This document shows positions 19,238 to 28,074 of a DNA stretch of 64,000 nt, piece after piece (the first letter of the stretch is position 1; each line of letters begins with the position of its first letter). A program made the translations under genes and the position numbers. Source of the stretch: Streptomyces sp. NBC_01233. GTDB lineage: Bacteria > Actinomycetota > Actinomycetes > Streptomycetales > Streptomycetaceae. The notes under the pieces were generated by a model, which was given only the letters and a program-made list of their open reading frames with translations, searched no databases and was not told where the DNA came from. The stretch lies in NCBI RefSeq assembly GCF_035989305.1, contig NZ_CP108514.1, positions 8,846,501 through 8,910,500 on the forward strand, read 5' to 3'.

Positions 19238-19564
19238 GAGGGGCTCCTTCCGAGGTGTGTGGGGGCTGCCAGGGGTCCGTACGGGGTCCGTAGGGGAGGC
19301 GTCCCGTCCACCCTGACCTGCGGCGAGCCCCCCGGGAACCGTCCCGCCCCGGCGATGCGCCCAAGGCGCCGGGTCGTCCGCCGGGCGGCCGTGCCGGGCG
19401 GTGAACGGTCGAACGGCGCGGCGAACGGCAGGAGGCGCAGCCGGTGTCCGCCGTTGGGGTGGGCCGGTGCCCGTGTGTGGATCCGGTCCTTGACTTGCGG
19501 CGTCGACTTCTATGGATTGCAGGGGATCAGATATCAGATAGTCGTACTAATGAGAGCTGGGTAG
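19238..19564. other. Divergent intergenic region sigma/capA
   Basis: 327 bp without a gene. Most is GC-rich leader. TTGACT at 19490-19495 with TATGGA at 19511 is a weak promoter candidate (15-nt spacer) for capA. The 40 bp before the capA start are AT-rich for this genome. No clear operator or terminator. Confidence 0.4.
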
Positions 19565-20752
19565 ATGACCAAGCGAACCCGGCCCCAGGCGGTCGCCCTC
19601 CTGTCGGCCCTCCTCCTGTCCGCGGCCGCCGCCGGATGCTCGGGCACCGGTACCCCCGCACCGGCCCGTCTCGGCAACACCGACGGACCGGCCCCCTCCA
19701 GCGCCGCCGGATCCCCGGCCGGCAAGGGCTTCACCCTGGTCGCGAGCGGAGACGTACTGCCGCACACCTCCGTCATCCAGCGCGCGTCGGACGACGCGGA
19801 CGGGGACGGCTACGACTTCAGGCCGATGTTCTCCGGCGTCAGGCCCGTGGTCTCCGCGGCCGACCTGGCCGTCTGCCACATGGAGACCATCTACGGGGAG
19901 GAGGGCGGGCCGTTCTCCGGCTACCCGGCCTTCAAGTCCCCGCCGGAAGTCGCCGACGGGCTGAAGGACGCCGGGTACGACGGCTGCTCGACGGCCTCGA
20001 ACCACACCCTCGACGACGGGGCCGCGGGGCTGCGGCGCACGCTGGACCGCTTCGACAAGGTCGGTCTGAAGCACGCCGGTTCGGCCCGCACGGCGGCCGA
20101 GGCGGCCACGGTGACCACGTACACGGCGGGCTCCGCCAAGGTGGCGCACCTCGCGTACACCTACGACACCAACGGCTACCCGCTGCCCGAGGGCCAGCCC
20201 TGGGCGGTCAACCTGATGAAGCAGGACAAGATCATCGCGGATGCGCGGGCCGCCCGGAAGGCGGGCGCGGACGTGGTGCTGGTGAGCGTGCACTGGGGCA
20301 CGGAGTGGCAGACCGAGCCGGACGAGACCCAGCTCTCGCTCGGCAAGGCGCTGACCGCCTCGCAGACCGGCGGCCGGCCGGACATCGACATGATCCTCGG
20401 CACGCACGCGCACATCCCGCAGCCCTACGAGAAGGTCAACGGGACCTGGATCATCTACGGCATGGGCGACCAGGTCGCGGGCGAGATGTTCAACTACACG
20501 GGCGCCCGCGACATGCGGGGCAACTACGGCTCGATCGGCCGCTTCGCCTTCGCCCCGCCGGCTGCCGCCGGGCAGCGCTGGCAGGTCACCAAGGCCGAGT
20601 TCGTGCCGCAGATGATGGACCTGTCCGCCGGCCGGGTCGTCAACCTCGCACGGCCCTCCGACCGGGACGACCACGAGAGCGCCCGGGAGGACATCATCGA
20701 GGCCGTGCTCAGCCGCGGCGCCGCCAAGGACGGCCTCACCCTCGCCCAGTAG
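19565..20752 (+). CDS. CapA-family metallophosphatase-like lipoprotein
   Basis: 395 residues. Lipobox LLSAAAAGC puts the lipidated cysteine near residue 25. The CapA/YwtB calcineurin-like fold is marked by FTLVASGDVLPH, LAVCHMETIYG, TASNHTLDDG, LVSVHWGTEW, MILGTHAHIPQPYE and IIYGMGDQVAGEM. Relatives take part in polyglutamate or capsule metabolism; the bacterial substrate is not established. It is exported and tethered outside the membrane. ATG 19565 is the only start before the signal peptide. Confidence 0.88.
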   Translation: MTKRTRPQAVALLSALLLSAAAAGCSGTGTPAPARLGNTDGPAPSSAAGSPAGKGFTLVASGDVLPHTSVIQRASDDADGDGYDFRPMFSGVRPVVSAADLAVCHMETIYGEEGGPFSGYPAFKSPPEVADGLKDAGYDGCSTASNHTLDDGAAGLRRTLDRFDKVGLKHAGSARTAAEAATVTTYTAGSAKVAHLAYTYDTNGYPLPEGQPWAVNLMKQDKIIADARAARKAGADVVLVSVHWGTEWQTEPDETQLSLGKALTASQTGGRPDIDMILGTHAHIPQPYEKVNGTWIIYGMGDQVAGEMFNYTGARDMRGNYGSIGRFAFAPPAAAGQRWQVTKAEFVPQMMDLSAGRVVNLARPSDRDDHESAREDIIEAVLSRGAAKDGLTLAQ

Positions 20753-20755
20753 GAA

Positions 20756-20779
20756 GGAACGGTTCCGAGGAACGGTTCC
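20756..20779. repeat. Two tandem copies of palindromic GGAACGGTTCC
   Basis: 11-bp copies at 20756-20766 and 20769-20779. Together they can fold into a hairpin with one mismatch right after the capA stop. It is probably part of a terminator. Confidence 0.45.
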
Positions 20780-21241
20780 AAGGGACGACGGTCACCGGCC
20801 AGTGGCCCGCCTCGACCCGGCGGATCGCCACCGAGCCCACGACGCGCCGACCACCACCGCGTCCGCCATCAGCTCCTCCGCCGCGCTCACCAGCCCGGCC
20901 GGGGGCACCTCCCAGCGGTAGCCGGCGGAGGGTCGCCGCGGAAGGTGTGGAACTGCCGGCGCACCTCGCAGATGCCCTGAGCCGCTCCGCCGGCGCGCGG
21001 ATCTCGGCCACCAGGCCCTCCGCGATCTCCCCGGTGGTGCCGGCACGGGCGCGCCCGGGGCGGCCCCGGCCGGCATCACCGGCTGGGCGTACACCGGCGC
21101 CGGCAGCGCGTTCTGCCGCCGGGCCGGCCCGGCCGCGCAGGCCGCCGCCCGCAGTGAGGACCCGGACCCGTCGACCCCGGCCAGGATCACCTTCGGTCCG
21201 TCGGCACCGCCTTCGAATCCCGTGTCCACGTGCTCCGTCAC
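20780..21241 (-). pseudogene. Universal stress protein (UspA family), frameshifted
   Basis: The minus strand from GTG 21241 reads VTEHVDTGFEGGADGPKVIL and AGVDGSGSSLRAAACAAGPA, a UspA start. The match then jumps frames several times: GEIAEGLVAEIRAPAERLR in a second, EVRRQFHTFRGDP in a third, ELMADAVVVGAS, and finally VVGSVAIRRVEAGHWPVTVV. At least three frameshifts are needed, so it cannot make a full ATP-binding Usp. It fills the gap between capA and lysX. Confidence 0.85.
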
Positions 21242-21313
21242 CCTGCCGAGGTTGGGCGACGCCCCGTTCCGCTCGGCGCGCGCACCGGCGCGGCCCTCCC
21301 TACAGTGCGAACC

Positions 21314-24300
21314 ATGAGTGCCACCGTGGAGGAGACGCGCGGGAGCCGGAACCGCTTCCTGAACCGGGTCCCGGACGGGTTCGGCGCGTTCTTCGGCACC
21401 CTCGGCCTGCTGTGCGCACTGCTCTCGCTCTCCCCGACGCTGCGGCGGCTCCTGCGGCACGTCGTGCGGTTCCTCGACCTGATCGTCGTCCCGGTCAGCG
21501 CGAACCTCGCCTACGCCGTGTTCCTCTTCCTCCTCGCCGCCGCCCTCGGCACCCGCAAGAAGGTCGCCTGGTGGATCGTCATCACCTATTTGGCGCTGCT
21601 GATCCTCGACGACGTGCTGGACATGGCCGTCGGCGACTACTGGATCGGCGTCCCCTCCATGGCCGTCGCCGTCGCCGCCATGGCCGTGCTGATCGCCGCC
21701 CGCGACGAGTTCTACGCCGCCTCCCGGCCCGGGGCCCTGTGGCACGCCCTGTTCGTGCTGGGCCTCGGCCTGCTCGCCGCCGTCCTCGTGGGCTGGGGCC
21801 TCGTCGCCCTCTTCCCCGGCACGCTGCCCAAGGGCCAGTGGCTGGACTGGGCAGCCAAGGAGGTCTTTGGCGGCCTCTTCTCGGCCCGCCAGTTCGACGG
21901 CCGCCCGCCCCGCCCGCTGTCCTTCCTGCTCGGCCTCTTCGGCGCCCTCGCCCTGCTGAACGCGGCCGCCACCCTCTTCCGCTCCCAGCGGCTGACCGCC
22001 GCCCTGCACGGGGACGAGGAACCCCGCATCCGCGCCCTCCTCGGCGCCTACGGGCGGGGCGACTCGCTCGGCTACTTCGCCACCCGGCGCGACAAGGCCG
22101 TGGTCTTCGCCCCCAACGGCAAGGCCGCCGTCACCTACCGCGTCGAAGCCGGCGTCTGCCTCGCCAGCGGGGACCCGGTGGGCGACCCCGCCGCCTGGAC
22201 CCCGGCCGTCGACGCCTGGCTGGCCGTGGCCCGCCGCTACGGCTGGCAGCCCGCCGTCATGGGCGCCTCCGAGGACGGCGCCACCGCCTACGCCCGATCC
22301 GGACTCAGCGCCCTGCAGCTCGGCGACGAGGCCATCCTGCAGGTCGCCCACTTCGACCTCGACGGCCGGGACATGCGCGTCACCCGCCAGGCCGTCAACC
22401 GGGTCAAGCGGGCCGGCGCCACCACCCTCATCCGCCGTCACTCGGCCCTCTCCGAGGACGAGATGCAGACCATCGTCGACCGGGCGGACCACTGGCGGGA
22501 CACCGAGACCGAACGCGGCTTCTCCATGGCCCTGGACCGGCTCGGCGACCCCGCCGACGGGGACTGCCTGCTGGTCGAGGCCTTCGACGGGCAGGGCGAA
22601 CTGATCGCCCTGCTCTCCTTCGTCCCCTGGGGCAAGGACGGGATCTCCCTCGACCTGATGCGCCGCGACCGCGCCGCCCCGAACGGGGTCATGGAGTTCA
22701 TGGTCGCCCAGCTGTGCGCCGCGGCCCCCGGCCTGGGCGTCCGGCGGATCTCCCTGAACTTCGCCGTCTTCCGCTCCGCCTTCGAGGAGGGCGGCCGGAT
22801 CGGCGCCGGACCCGTCCTCAAGCTGTGGCGCAAACTGCTGCTGTTCTTCTCCCGCTGGTGGCAGCTGGAGGCGCTGTACCGCTCGAACGTCAAGTACGGC
22901 CCCGAGTGGTACCCGCGGTTCCTCTGCTACCAGGACGCCGGCTCGCTCGCCCGGGTCAGCCTCGCCTCCGGCATCGCCGAAGGCTTCGTCTCCGTACCCA
23001 GCCTGCGCACCCTGTGGGGCAACGCCCATCCCAAGGGACTCACCAACCCCGCCACCACCGAAGGGCTGCCCTCCATCGAATCCCTGGGGCTGGACGCCGT
23101 GGGAGAGGAGGGCGAGGGCCTCGCCGCGGCCGAGCGGCTGCCCGAGCAGGTCCGCGTCCGCCACGCCAAACTGGAACGGATCCGGGCGGCCGGCACCGAC
23201 CCCTACCCGGTGGGGATCCGCCCGCGCACCCACACCGTCGCCCAGCTGAAGGCCGCCCACCCGGGCCTCCCGCCAGGCGCCCGGTCCGGCGAACAGGCCA
23301 CCCTCGCCGGACGCGTGATGGTCGTGCGCGACCTCGGCGGCGTGGTCTTCGCCGTCCTGCGCGACTGGTCCGGGGACATACAGCTGATGCTGACCCGCGA
23401 CGAATCCGGTACCGAGGTGCTGGACTCCTTCACCTCCCAGGTCGACTTCGGCGACCACGTCCTCGTGAGCGGCGAGGCCGGTGCCAGCAAGGCCGGCGAG
23501 ACCTCCCTCGTGGTCCGGTCCTGGCAGCTCACCGGCAAGTGCCTGCGCCCCCTGCCCGACAAGCGCAAGGGACTCGCCGACCCCGAGGCCCGGGTCCGGC
23601 GCCGCTACCTCGACCTCGTCGCGAGCCCCGAGGCGCGGGACGTCGTACGGGCCCGGTCCAGCGCCGTCCAGGCCCTGCGCCAGGGGCTGCTGGAGCGCGG
23701 CTACCTGGAGGTCGAGACGCCGATGCTCCAGCAGATCCACGGCGGCGCCAACGCCCGGCCCTTCCGCACCCACATCAACGCCTACGACCTCGACCTGTAC
23801 CTGCGCATCGCACCCGAGCTGTACCTCAAGCGGCTGTGCGTCGGCGGCATGGAGAAGGTCTTCGAAATGGGCCGCACCTTCCGCAACGAAGGCGTCTCCT
23901 ACAAGCACAACCCCGAATTCACCATGCTGGAGGCCTACCAGGCCTTCGCCGACTACGACGTGATGCTCGACCTCACGCGCGAACTGATCCAGGGCGCCGC
24001 CACCGCCGCCTTCGGCTCCCCGATCGCCCACAAGGCGGGTGCGGACGGGAAGCTCGTCGTCCACGACATCTCCGGACCCTGGCCGGTCAAGACCATGTAC
24101 GGGGCCATCAGCGAGGCCCTCGGCGAGGAGGTCGACGCCGACACCGGGGAACACGCACTGCGCAGGCTGTGCGACCGGGCCGCCGTGCCGCACGCCCCCG
24201 AGGACACCCGCGGCGACGTGGTCCTGGAGATGTACGAACGGCTGGTGGAGGAGAAGACCGAACTGCCCACCTTCTACAAGGACTTCCCCACCGACGTCTC

Positions 24301-24619
24301 CCCGCTCACCCGCCAGCACCGCAAGGACCCGCGGCTCGCCGAGCGCTGGGACCTGGTCGCCTTCGGCACCGAACTGGGCACCGCGTACTCGGAGCTGACC
24401 GACCCCGTCGAGCAGCGGCGCCGGCTCACCGCCCAGTCCCTGCTCGCGGCGGGCGGCGACCCGGAGGCCATGGAGCTCGACAACGACTTCCTGGACGCGC
24501 TGGAGTACGCGATGCCGCCGACGGGCGGCCTGGGCATCGGGGTGGACCGCCTGGTCATGTTCCTCACGGGCCTGACGATCCGCGAGACCCTCCCGTTCCC
24601 CCTGGTGCGGCGCGGCTGA
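21314..24619 (+). CDS. lysX: Bifunctional lysylphosphatidylglycerol synthase / lysyl-tRNA synthetase
   Basis: 1101 residues from ATG 21314. The first 230 residues are membrane helices. The MprF-like flippase/synthase domain extends to about 560 (LGYFATRRDKAVVFAPNGKA, RWWQLEALYRSNVKYGPEW). An OB-fold tRNA-binding domain lies near 660-740. A class II aminoacyl-tRNA synthetase core follows (GRTFRNEGVSYKHNPEFTML near 850; GGLGIGVDRLVMFLTG near 1070). It charges tRNA with lysine and transfers it to phosphatidylglycerol, giving positively charged membrane lipid that protects against cationic peptides. It is followed directly by a terminator. Confidence 0.96.
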   Translation: MSATVEETRGSRNRFLNRVPDGFGAFFGTLGLLCALLSLSPTLRRLLRHVVRFLDLIVVPVSANLAYAVFLFLLAAALGTRKKVAWWIVITYLALLILDDVLDMAVGDYWIGVPSMAVAVAAMAVLIAARDEFYAASRPGALWHALFVLGLGLLAAVLVGWGLVALFPGTLPKGQWLDWAAKEVFGGLFSARQFDGRPPRPLSFLLGLFGALALLNAAATLFRSQRLTAALHGDEEPRIRALLGAYGRGDSLGYFATRRDKAVVFAPNGKAAVTYRVEAGVCLASGDPVGDPAAWTPAVDAWLAVARRYGWQPAVMGASEDGATAYARSGLSALQLGDEAILQVAHFDLDGRDMRVTRQAVNRVKRAGATTLIRRHSALSEDEMQTIVDRADHWRDTETERGFSMALDRLGDPADGDCLLVEAFDGQGELIALLSFVPWGKDGISLDLMRRDRAAPNGVMEFMVAQLCAAAPGLGVRRISLNFAVFRSAFEEGGRIGAGPVLKLWRKLLLFFSRWWQLEALYRSNVKYGPEWYPRFLCYQDAGSLARVSLASGIAEGFVSVPSLRTLWGNAHPKGLTNPATTEGLPSIESLGLDAVGEEGEGLAAAERLPEQVRVRHAKLERIRAAGTDPYPVGIRPRTHTVAQLKAAHPGLPPGARSGEQATLAGRVMVVRDLGGVVFAVLRDWSGDIQLMLTRDESGTEVLDSFTSQVDFGDHVLVSGEAGASKAGETSLVVRSWQLTGKCLRPLPDKRKGLADPEARVRRRYLDLVASPEARDVVRARSSAVQALRQGLLERGYLEVETPMLQQIHGGANARPFRTHINAYDLDLYLRIAPELYLKRLCVGGMEKVFEMGRTFRNEGVSYKHNPEFTMLEAYQAFADYDVMLDLTRELIQGAATAAFGSPIAHKAGADGKLVVHDISGPWPVKTMYGAISEALGEEVDADTGEHALRRLCDRAAVPHAPEDTRGDVVLEMYERLVEEKTELPTFYKDFPTDVSPLTRQHRKDPRLAERWDLVAFGTELGTAYSELTDPVEQRRRLTAQSLLAAGGDPEAMELDNDFLDALEYAMPPTGGLGIGVDRLVMFLTGLTIRETLPFPLVRRG

Positions 24620-24620
24620 C

Positions 24621-24647
24621 CACCCGCCCGGCTGGTCCGGGCGGGTG
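24621..24647 (+). terminator. lysX terminator
   Basis: Perfect 11-bp stem CACCCGCCCGG / CCGGGCGGGTG with a CTGGT loop, starting one base after the lysX stop codon. Confidence 0.85.
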
Positions 24648-24674
24648 ACGGGGACGGGGCGCGTCCGCGCCTCT

Positions 24675-24694
24675 CGACATCGGCGGCGATGTCG
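24675..24694. promoter_or_regulatory. Inverted repeat CGACATCG-GCGG-CGATGTCG
   Basis: Perfect 8-bp arms 16 bp before the deacetylase ATG, followed by an AT-rich stretch (TTGATACGTAGTAATA). It could be an operator or an RNA hairpin in the leader. Confidence 0.4.
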
Positions 24695-24710
24695 TTGATA
24701 CGTAGTAATA

Positions 24711-25634
24711 ATGAAAAATGACGAGCCGACAGTAGGGCGGCGCGCGCTCCTGCGTACCGCCGTCTTCCTCGGGGTCGCGGCCGCCGCCGGACTGGTCTCC
24801 TCGGGCGGCGAAGGCGGTACGCCAGGTACCCCCGGCCTGCCGCGGCCGGGAGGGGCGGCCGGTGCGGGCGGTGCGCCGGGTGGCGCCGCCGGGCCGGGGC
24901 CGAACCCCGCGGCGGGAGCGCCCGGGGCCGCCTTCCCCCAGGGGCTGCCCGAGAAGGCCTACCGGCTGCGCCCCATGACCTCCGACACCCCCGCCCGGCC
25001 GGGCGCCGTCAAGCCGGCCGTCCGGACCCGGCCCATTCTGGAGCTCCCGGCCGACGCGACCACGGCGAGCGCCATGGTCCTCACCTTCGACGACGGCCCC
25101 GACCCCCGCTACACCCCGGGCATCCTCGACACCCTCGCCCGGTACGGCGTACGCGCGATGTTCTTCGTCTGCGGGGAGATGGCCGCGGAGAACCCGAACC
25201 TGCTGCGCCGGATGGTCGCCGAAGGGCACGTCATCGGCAACCACACCTGGACCCACCCGCTCATCCCCAAGCTCAGCCGGCCCGCCCTCGCCTCCGAGAT
25301 CGGCCGCACGAGCGAGGTCGTCCAGCAGACCGTCGGCGAGGCGCCGGTGTGGTTCCGGGCGCCGTACGGGGCCTGGAACCGGGCCGCCTTCGAGATCGGG
25401 GCCGAGCTGGGCATGGAGCCGCTCGCCTGGACCGTGGACACCCTGGACTGGAAGGAACCCGGGACCGGCACGATCATCTCCCGGGTCCTCGGCGGCGCGG
25501 GACCCGGCGTGATCGTCCTGTCGCACGACGCGGGCGGCAACCGCTCGCAGAGTGTCCAGGCGATCTCCTCGTACCTGCCCCAACTGCTGGCGCGGGGCTA
25601 CCGGATGACCCTTCCGGTGTTGCCGCCCCGCTGA
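24711..25634 (+). CDS. Secreted polysaccharide deacetylase (CE4)
   Basis: 307 residues. The N-terminus has twin arginines (VGRRALLRTAVFLG) and a hydrophobic stretch, so Tat export is possible. A Gly/Pro-rich linker reaches residue 75. The NodB/CE4 domain carries MVLTFDDGPDPR (catalytic Asp pair), IGNHTWTHP (metal His-xxx-His), FRAPYGAW, WTVDTLDWKEPG and VIVLSHDAGG. It removes N-acetyl groups from peptidoglycan or a similar surface glycan. It converges on the sortase gene, and a shared stem-loop spans both stops. Confidence 0.92.
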   Translation: MKNDEPTVGRRALLRTAVFLGVAAAAGLVSSGGEGGTPGTPGLPRPGGAAGAGGAPGGAAGPGPNPAAGAPGAAFPQGLPEKAYRLRPMTSDTPARPGAVKPAVRTRPILELPADATTASAMVLTFDDGPDPRYTPGILDTLARYGVRAMFFVCGEMAAENPNLLRRMVAEGHVIGNHTWTHPLIPKLSRPALASEIGRTSEVVQQTVGEAPVWFRAPYGAWNRAAFEIGAELGMEPLAWTVDTLDWKEPGTGTIISRVLGGAGPGVIVLSHDAGGNRSQSVQAISSYLPQLLARGYRMTLPVLPPR

Positions 25635-25670
25635 GCGGGCCCCGTTCGGGCCGGTGCCGGCTCAGCGGGC
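25628..25670. terminator. Bidirectional terminator between deacetylase and sortase
   Basis: Perfect 10-bp arms CCCGCTGAGC and GCTCAGCGGG enclose a GC-rich loop. The stem covers both stop codons. Confidence 0.7.
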
Positions 25671-26324
25671 CTCCACCATGCGGGCGAAGACGACCACGTT
25701 GCCGTCGTAGCCCCGGGCCTTCGAGTAGCCGCCGCCGCACGTGATCACCCGGAGTTCCGGGTGCCCGGTGTCCCCGTACACCCGGGCTCCGGGGAAGGCC
25801 TCCTTGGAGAACACCTCCACGCCGTAGACCTCGAACACGGCCGTGCGCCCGTCGTACCGCGCCACCTCGATGCGGTTGCCCGGCTTGACGGAGCCCAGGC
25901 CGTAGAAGACCGCCGGGCCCTGCGCGTTGTCCACGTGGCCCACGATCACCGCCGAGCCGCGCTGGCCCGGCGAGATGCCGTTCAGGTACCAGCCGGCGAG
26001 ATTGCGGTCCTGCGGCGGCGGGGCGTCGATCCAGCCCTGCGCGTCCAGCCCGACCGTCATCACCGGCGCGTCCACGTTGATCGTGGGAATCCGGATGCGC
26101 TGCACCGACGAGTGTTCCAGCACCTCCATGCCCGCGGGCGGCAGCGGCGGATTCGCCGGCAGCTGGTCGGCCGTCACCGCCACGGCAGAGGCCGCGGTGG
26201 GCTGGGGCGGTCCGCCGCCGACGTCCACCCCGTTCCGCACCATGGCGAGGCCGGTGAGCATGACCAGGGCGAGTACGCCCCACGGTGAGCGTTTGCGCGA
26301 CTGCCCGGTCTCGTCCTCGCCCAT
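25662..26324 (-). CDS. Class F sortase
   Basis: 220 residues from ATG 26324 (AAGGGAGA upstream). One N-terminal membrane helix (WGVLALVMLTGLAMV) anchors it outside-facing. The sortase beta-barrel runs from about residue 75 (VQRIRIPTINVDAPVM). It has His130 in VIVGHVDNAQGP, Cys196 in LRVITCGGGY and a C-terminal Arg in VVFAR. It is a transpeptidase or cysteine hydrolase acting on surface proteins. Two similarly built candidate substrates lie directly upstream. Confidence 0.9.
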   Translation of the reverse strand: MGEDETGQSRKRSPWGVLALVMLTGLAMVRNGVDVGGGPPQPTAASAVAVTADQLPANPPLPPAGMEVLEHSSVQRIRIPTINVDAPVMTVGLDAQGWIDAPPPQDRNLAGWYLNGISPGQRGSAVIVGHVDNAQGPAVFYGLGSVKPGNRIEVARYDGRTAVFEVYGVEVFSKEAFPGARVYGDTGHPELRVITCGGGYSKARGYDGNVVVFARMVEAR

Positions 26325-26689
26325 CGTTCTCCCTTCCCGACGCGGGGGTCCCGACCCGCGTTCCTGTCCCGCCCCTGTACGCCCTACCTCACGCACGCTA
26401 AGGGCGAGTCGGCGGGACGGCGAGGGGGAAGGCGCGAACGGGTGGCCACGGCGCCGGAGGGGGCCGGAAGAGGTGCGTCCATCCAGGTAATCGTCACATA
26501 AATGCCTGACGGGTCGTGACCTGCGGATCCGTCAGCTCCGCCGTCCGCGCTTCGGCGTGTCGCTCAACCGGGCGGCCCAAAGCCGGAAATGCGGAGCTTG
26601 CGGGGCGACCGGAGGGTTCGACGTGGGAGGCGTTCTCGTCGATCATCCGGGGCCGACGCTCCGGGGCGCTTCCCGCTGGAGGTTCCACC
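26325..26689. other. Intergenic leader between sortase and surface protein
   Basis: 365 bp without a convincing gene. The part before the surface-protein start can form a long-range 8-bp stem AGCTCCGC (26534-26541) with GCGGAGCT (26591-26598). The stem encloses CCGG-flanked and GCTTC-loop hairpins. AT-rich ATCGTCACATAAATG near 26490-26504 could hold the promoter. GGAGG at 26678 serves the ATG at 26690. Confidence 0.4.
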
Positions 26690-27202
26690 ATGCGTGTCTT
26701 GCGCGCTCTTACCGTGACGGCGGCAGCCTGCGCCGCGATCGGCCTCAGTGTCCCGTTCGCCTCCGCGAACCAGAACCCCGGTGGTCAGGGCGGGAACGGC
26801 GGTCCCAGCAACATCTCGGTCAACCCGTACTCCGTGCACCAGGGATCCACGATGCAGGTGAGCGCTGCGGGCTGCGGACACGGCGGTACCGTCACCTCGC
26901 ACGGAAACTTTCCGCCGGCCAACCTGTCCGCCGGTTCGATCGGCTTCGCGAACGTCCGGATCTTCAACCACGCCTCGCCCGGCCACCACACGCTGTCGGT
27001 CCGGTGCAACGACAGCAGCCTGGTCGCCACGCACCGCTTCACCATCCTCGAAGGCAACCCCTCGCAGGGCGGCATCGGCGGGTCCTTCGGCCCGTCCACC
27101 GCCGAGACCGCCATCGGCGCGGGCCTCGTCGGCACCGCGGCGCTCGGCGCGGGGGCCCACGTGGTGCGCCGCCGCCGCCGTCCGCTCCGCAGCCGGGCCT
27201 GA
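26690..27202 (+). CDS. Secreted surface protein with C-terminal membrane anchor
   Basis: 170 residues. A signal peptide (MRVLRALTVTAAACAAIGLS ... FASAN) is followed by a beta-rich Ig-like domain (ISVNPYSVHQGSTMQVSAAG) with two cysteines, probably a disulfide. A Gly-rich stretch, a hydrophobic C-terminal segment (AIGAGLVGTAALGAGAHVV) and a basic tail RRRRRPLRSR complete it. The end looks like a cell-wall sorting signal, but no LPxTG is present. Good GGAGG ribosome site. Divergent from the sortase gene, so a functional link is plausible. Confidence 0.8.
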   Translation: MRVLRALTVTAAACAAIGLSVPFASANQNPGGQGGNGGPSNISVNPYSVHQGSTMQVSAAGCGHGGTVTSHGNFPPANLSAGSIGFANVRIFNHASPGHHTLSVRCNDSSLVATHRFTILEGNPSQGGIGGSFGPSTAETAIGAGLVGTAALGAGAHVVRRRRRPLRSRA

Positions 27203-27229
27203 CCGGGCGGCCTCCCCGGTCAGGCGTTC

Positions 27230-27267
27230 CCCGCCCGTGATCCCCGGCAGCGGGGAACACGGGCGGG
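27230..27267. terminator. Bidirectional terminator between the two surface-protein genes
   Basis: Nested perfect stems: outer CCCGCCCGTG / CACGGGCGGG, inner TCCCCG / CGGGGA with a GCAG loop, between convergent genes. Confidence 0.85.
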
Positions 27268-27271
27268 TTCT

Positions 27272-27868
27272 TCAGTGGCCGCGGCCGGAGCCCCTGCGGC
27301 GCAGGGCGTACGCGGTGCCGCCCGCGGCGGCGAGGAACAGGCCGGCGCCGGCGCCGAGCTCCAGCGGATCCATGCCGGCCACACTGCCGCCGAGGCCGCC
27401 GCGGACACCGCGGGCGGAATTGGCGACGGTGGCGTTCGTGGGAGTGGCGGCCCGCGTGGCGGTGACGGTGGCGGTCCGCGTGGAACTCGTGGTCGGTCGG
27501 GTCGTGCCGCCCGCGATCGTCAGGTCGGCCGACCCGGTCTCCCCGTTGCAGGTGAAGGAGACGGAGTAGACGGCCCCGCGCCGGGCATCCCGGTCCACGT
27601 TGACCCGCACGGTCTGCCCGCGCGCGATGCTCACGGTGTCGAAGACCCCGGAGGAAGCGGTGGAGTAGGCGGCGTTGCAGCCGCTGACCGCGAGCACCGT
27701 CTGCCCGCCCGGGGCCACGGTGGAGGGGGTGATCGTGAAGCCGAACGAGGTGACCTGCCGGGCCTCGGCCGCGGTCGCGGCGGACGCGCCGAGGGCACCG
27801 AGCGCGAGTACGGCGCCCGTGGCGCCGGCGCTGAGCAGAACGGTGGCGGAGCTGCGTATCGCACCCAT
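27272..27868 (-). CDS. Secreted surface protein, sister of the convergent one
   Basis: 198 residues. Signal peptide (AVLALGALGASAATAAEA), then an Ig-like domain FGFTITPSTVAPGGQTVLAV with two cysteines (VSGCNAAY ... FTCNGETGS). A Thr-rich stalk, a hydrophobic segment (LGAGAGLFLAAAGGTAYAL) and a RRRGSGR tail follow. Architecture and the PxxVxxG...VxGC spacing match the protein at 26690-27202, so the two look paralogous. No LPxTG motif. Confidence 0.78.
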   Translation of the reverse strand: MGAIRSSATVLLSAGATGAVLALGALGASAATAAEARQVTSFGFTITPSTVAPGGQTVLAVSGCNAAYSTASSGVFDTVSIARGQTVRVNVDRDARRGAVYSVSFTCNGETGSADLTIAGGTTRPTTSSTRTATVTATRAATPTNATVANSARGVRGGLGGSVAGMDPLELGAGAGLFLAAAGGTAYALRRRGSGRGH

Positions 27869-28074
27869 GGTTGAGTCTCCGGATCCCCGAGGAGCAGCCG
27901 CGGAACGGTTTCCGCACGTGGGGGGTCGTGCGCCTCGATGTCCGCCACGCTAGGTGCGGGTGCGGTGACCCGCGATCAGGAACGGGCGAATGGGGCATGG
28001 CCGTAGGCCGAACCGGGGACGGGAGGCCCGTCCCCGGTTTGCCGGGCGGCGGTCGGCCGCCTGCCGGGCGGCTG

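Noticed and set aside
20756..20779. Tandem GGAACGGTTCC as an operator
   Set aside because: It lies between convergent ends, so a terminator role is more likely.
20792..24319. Long minus-strand open frame opposite lysX
   Set aside because: Antisense shadow; only its first part corresponds to real decayed Usp sequence.
26534..26610. Possible c-di-GMP-I or c-di-AMP riboswitch before the surface protein
   Set aside because: Short pieces resemble GEMM core segments, but the two conserved hairpins and receptor are not in order. Recorded only as an unassigned leader.
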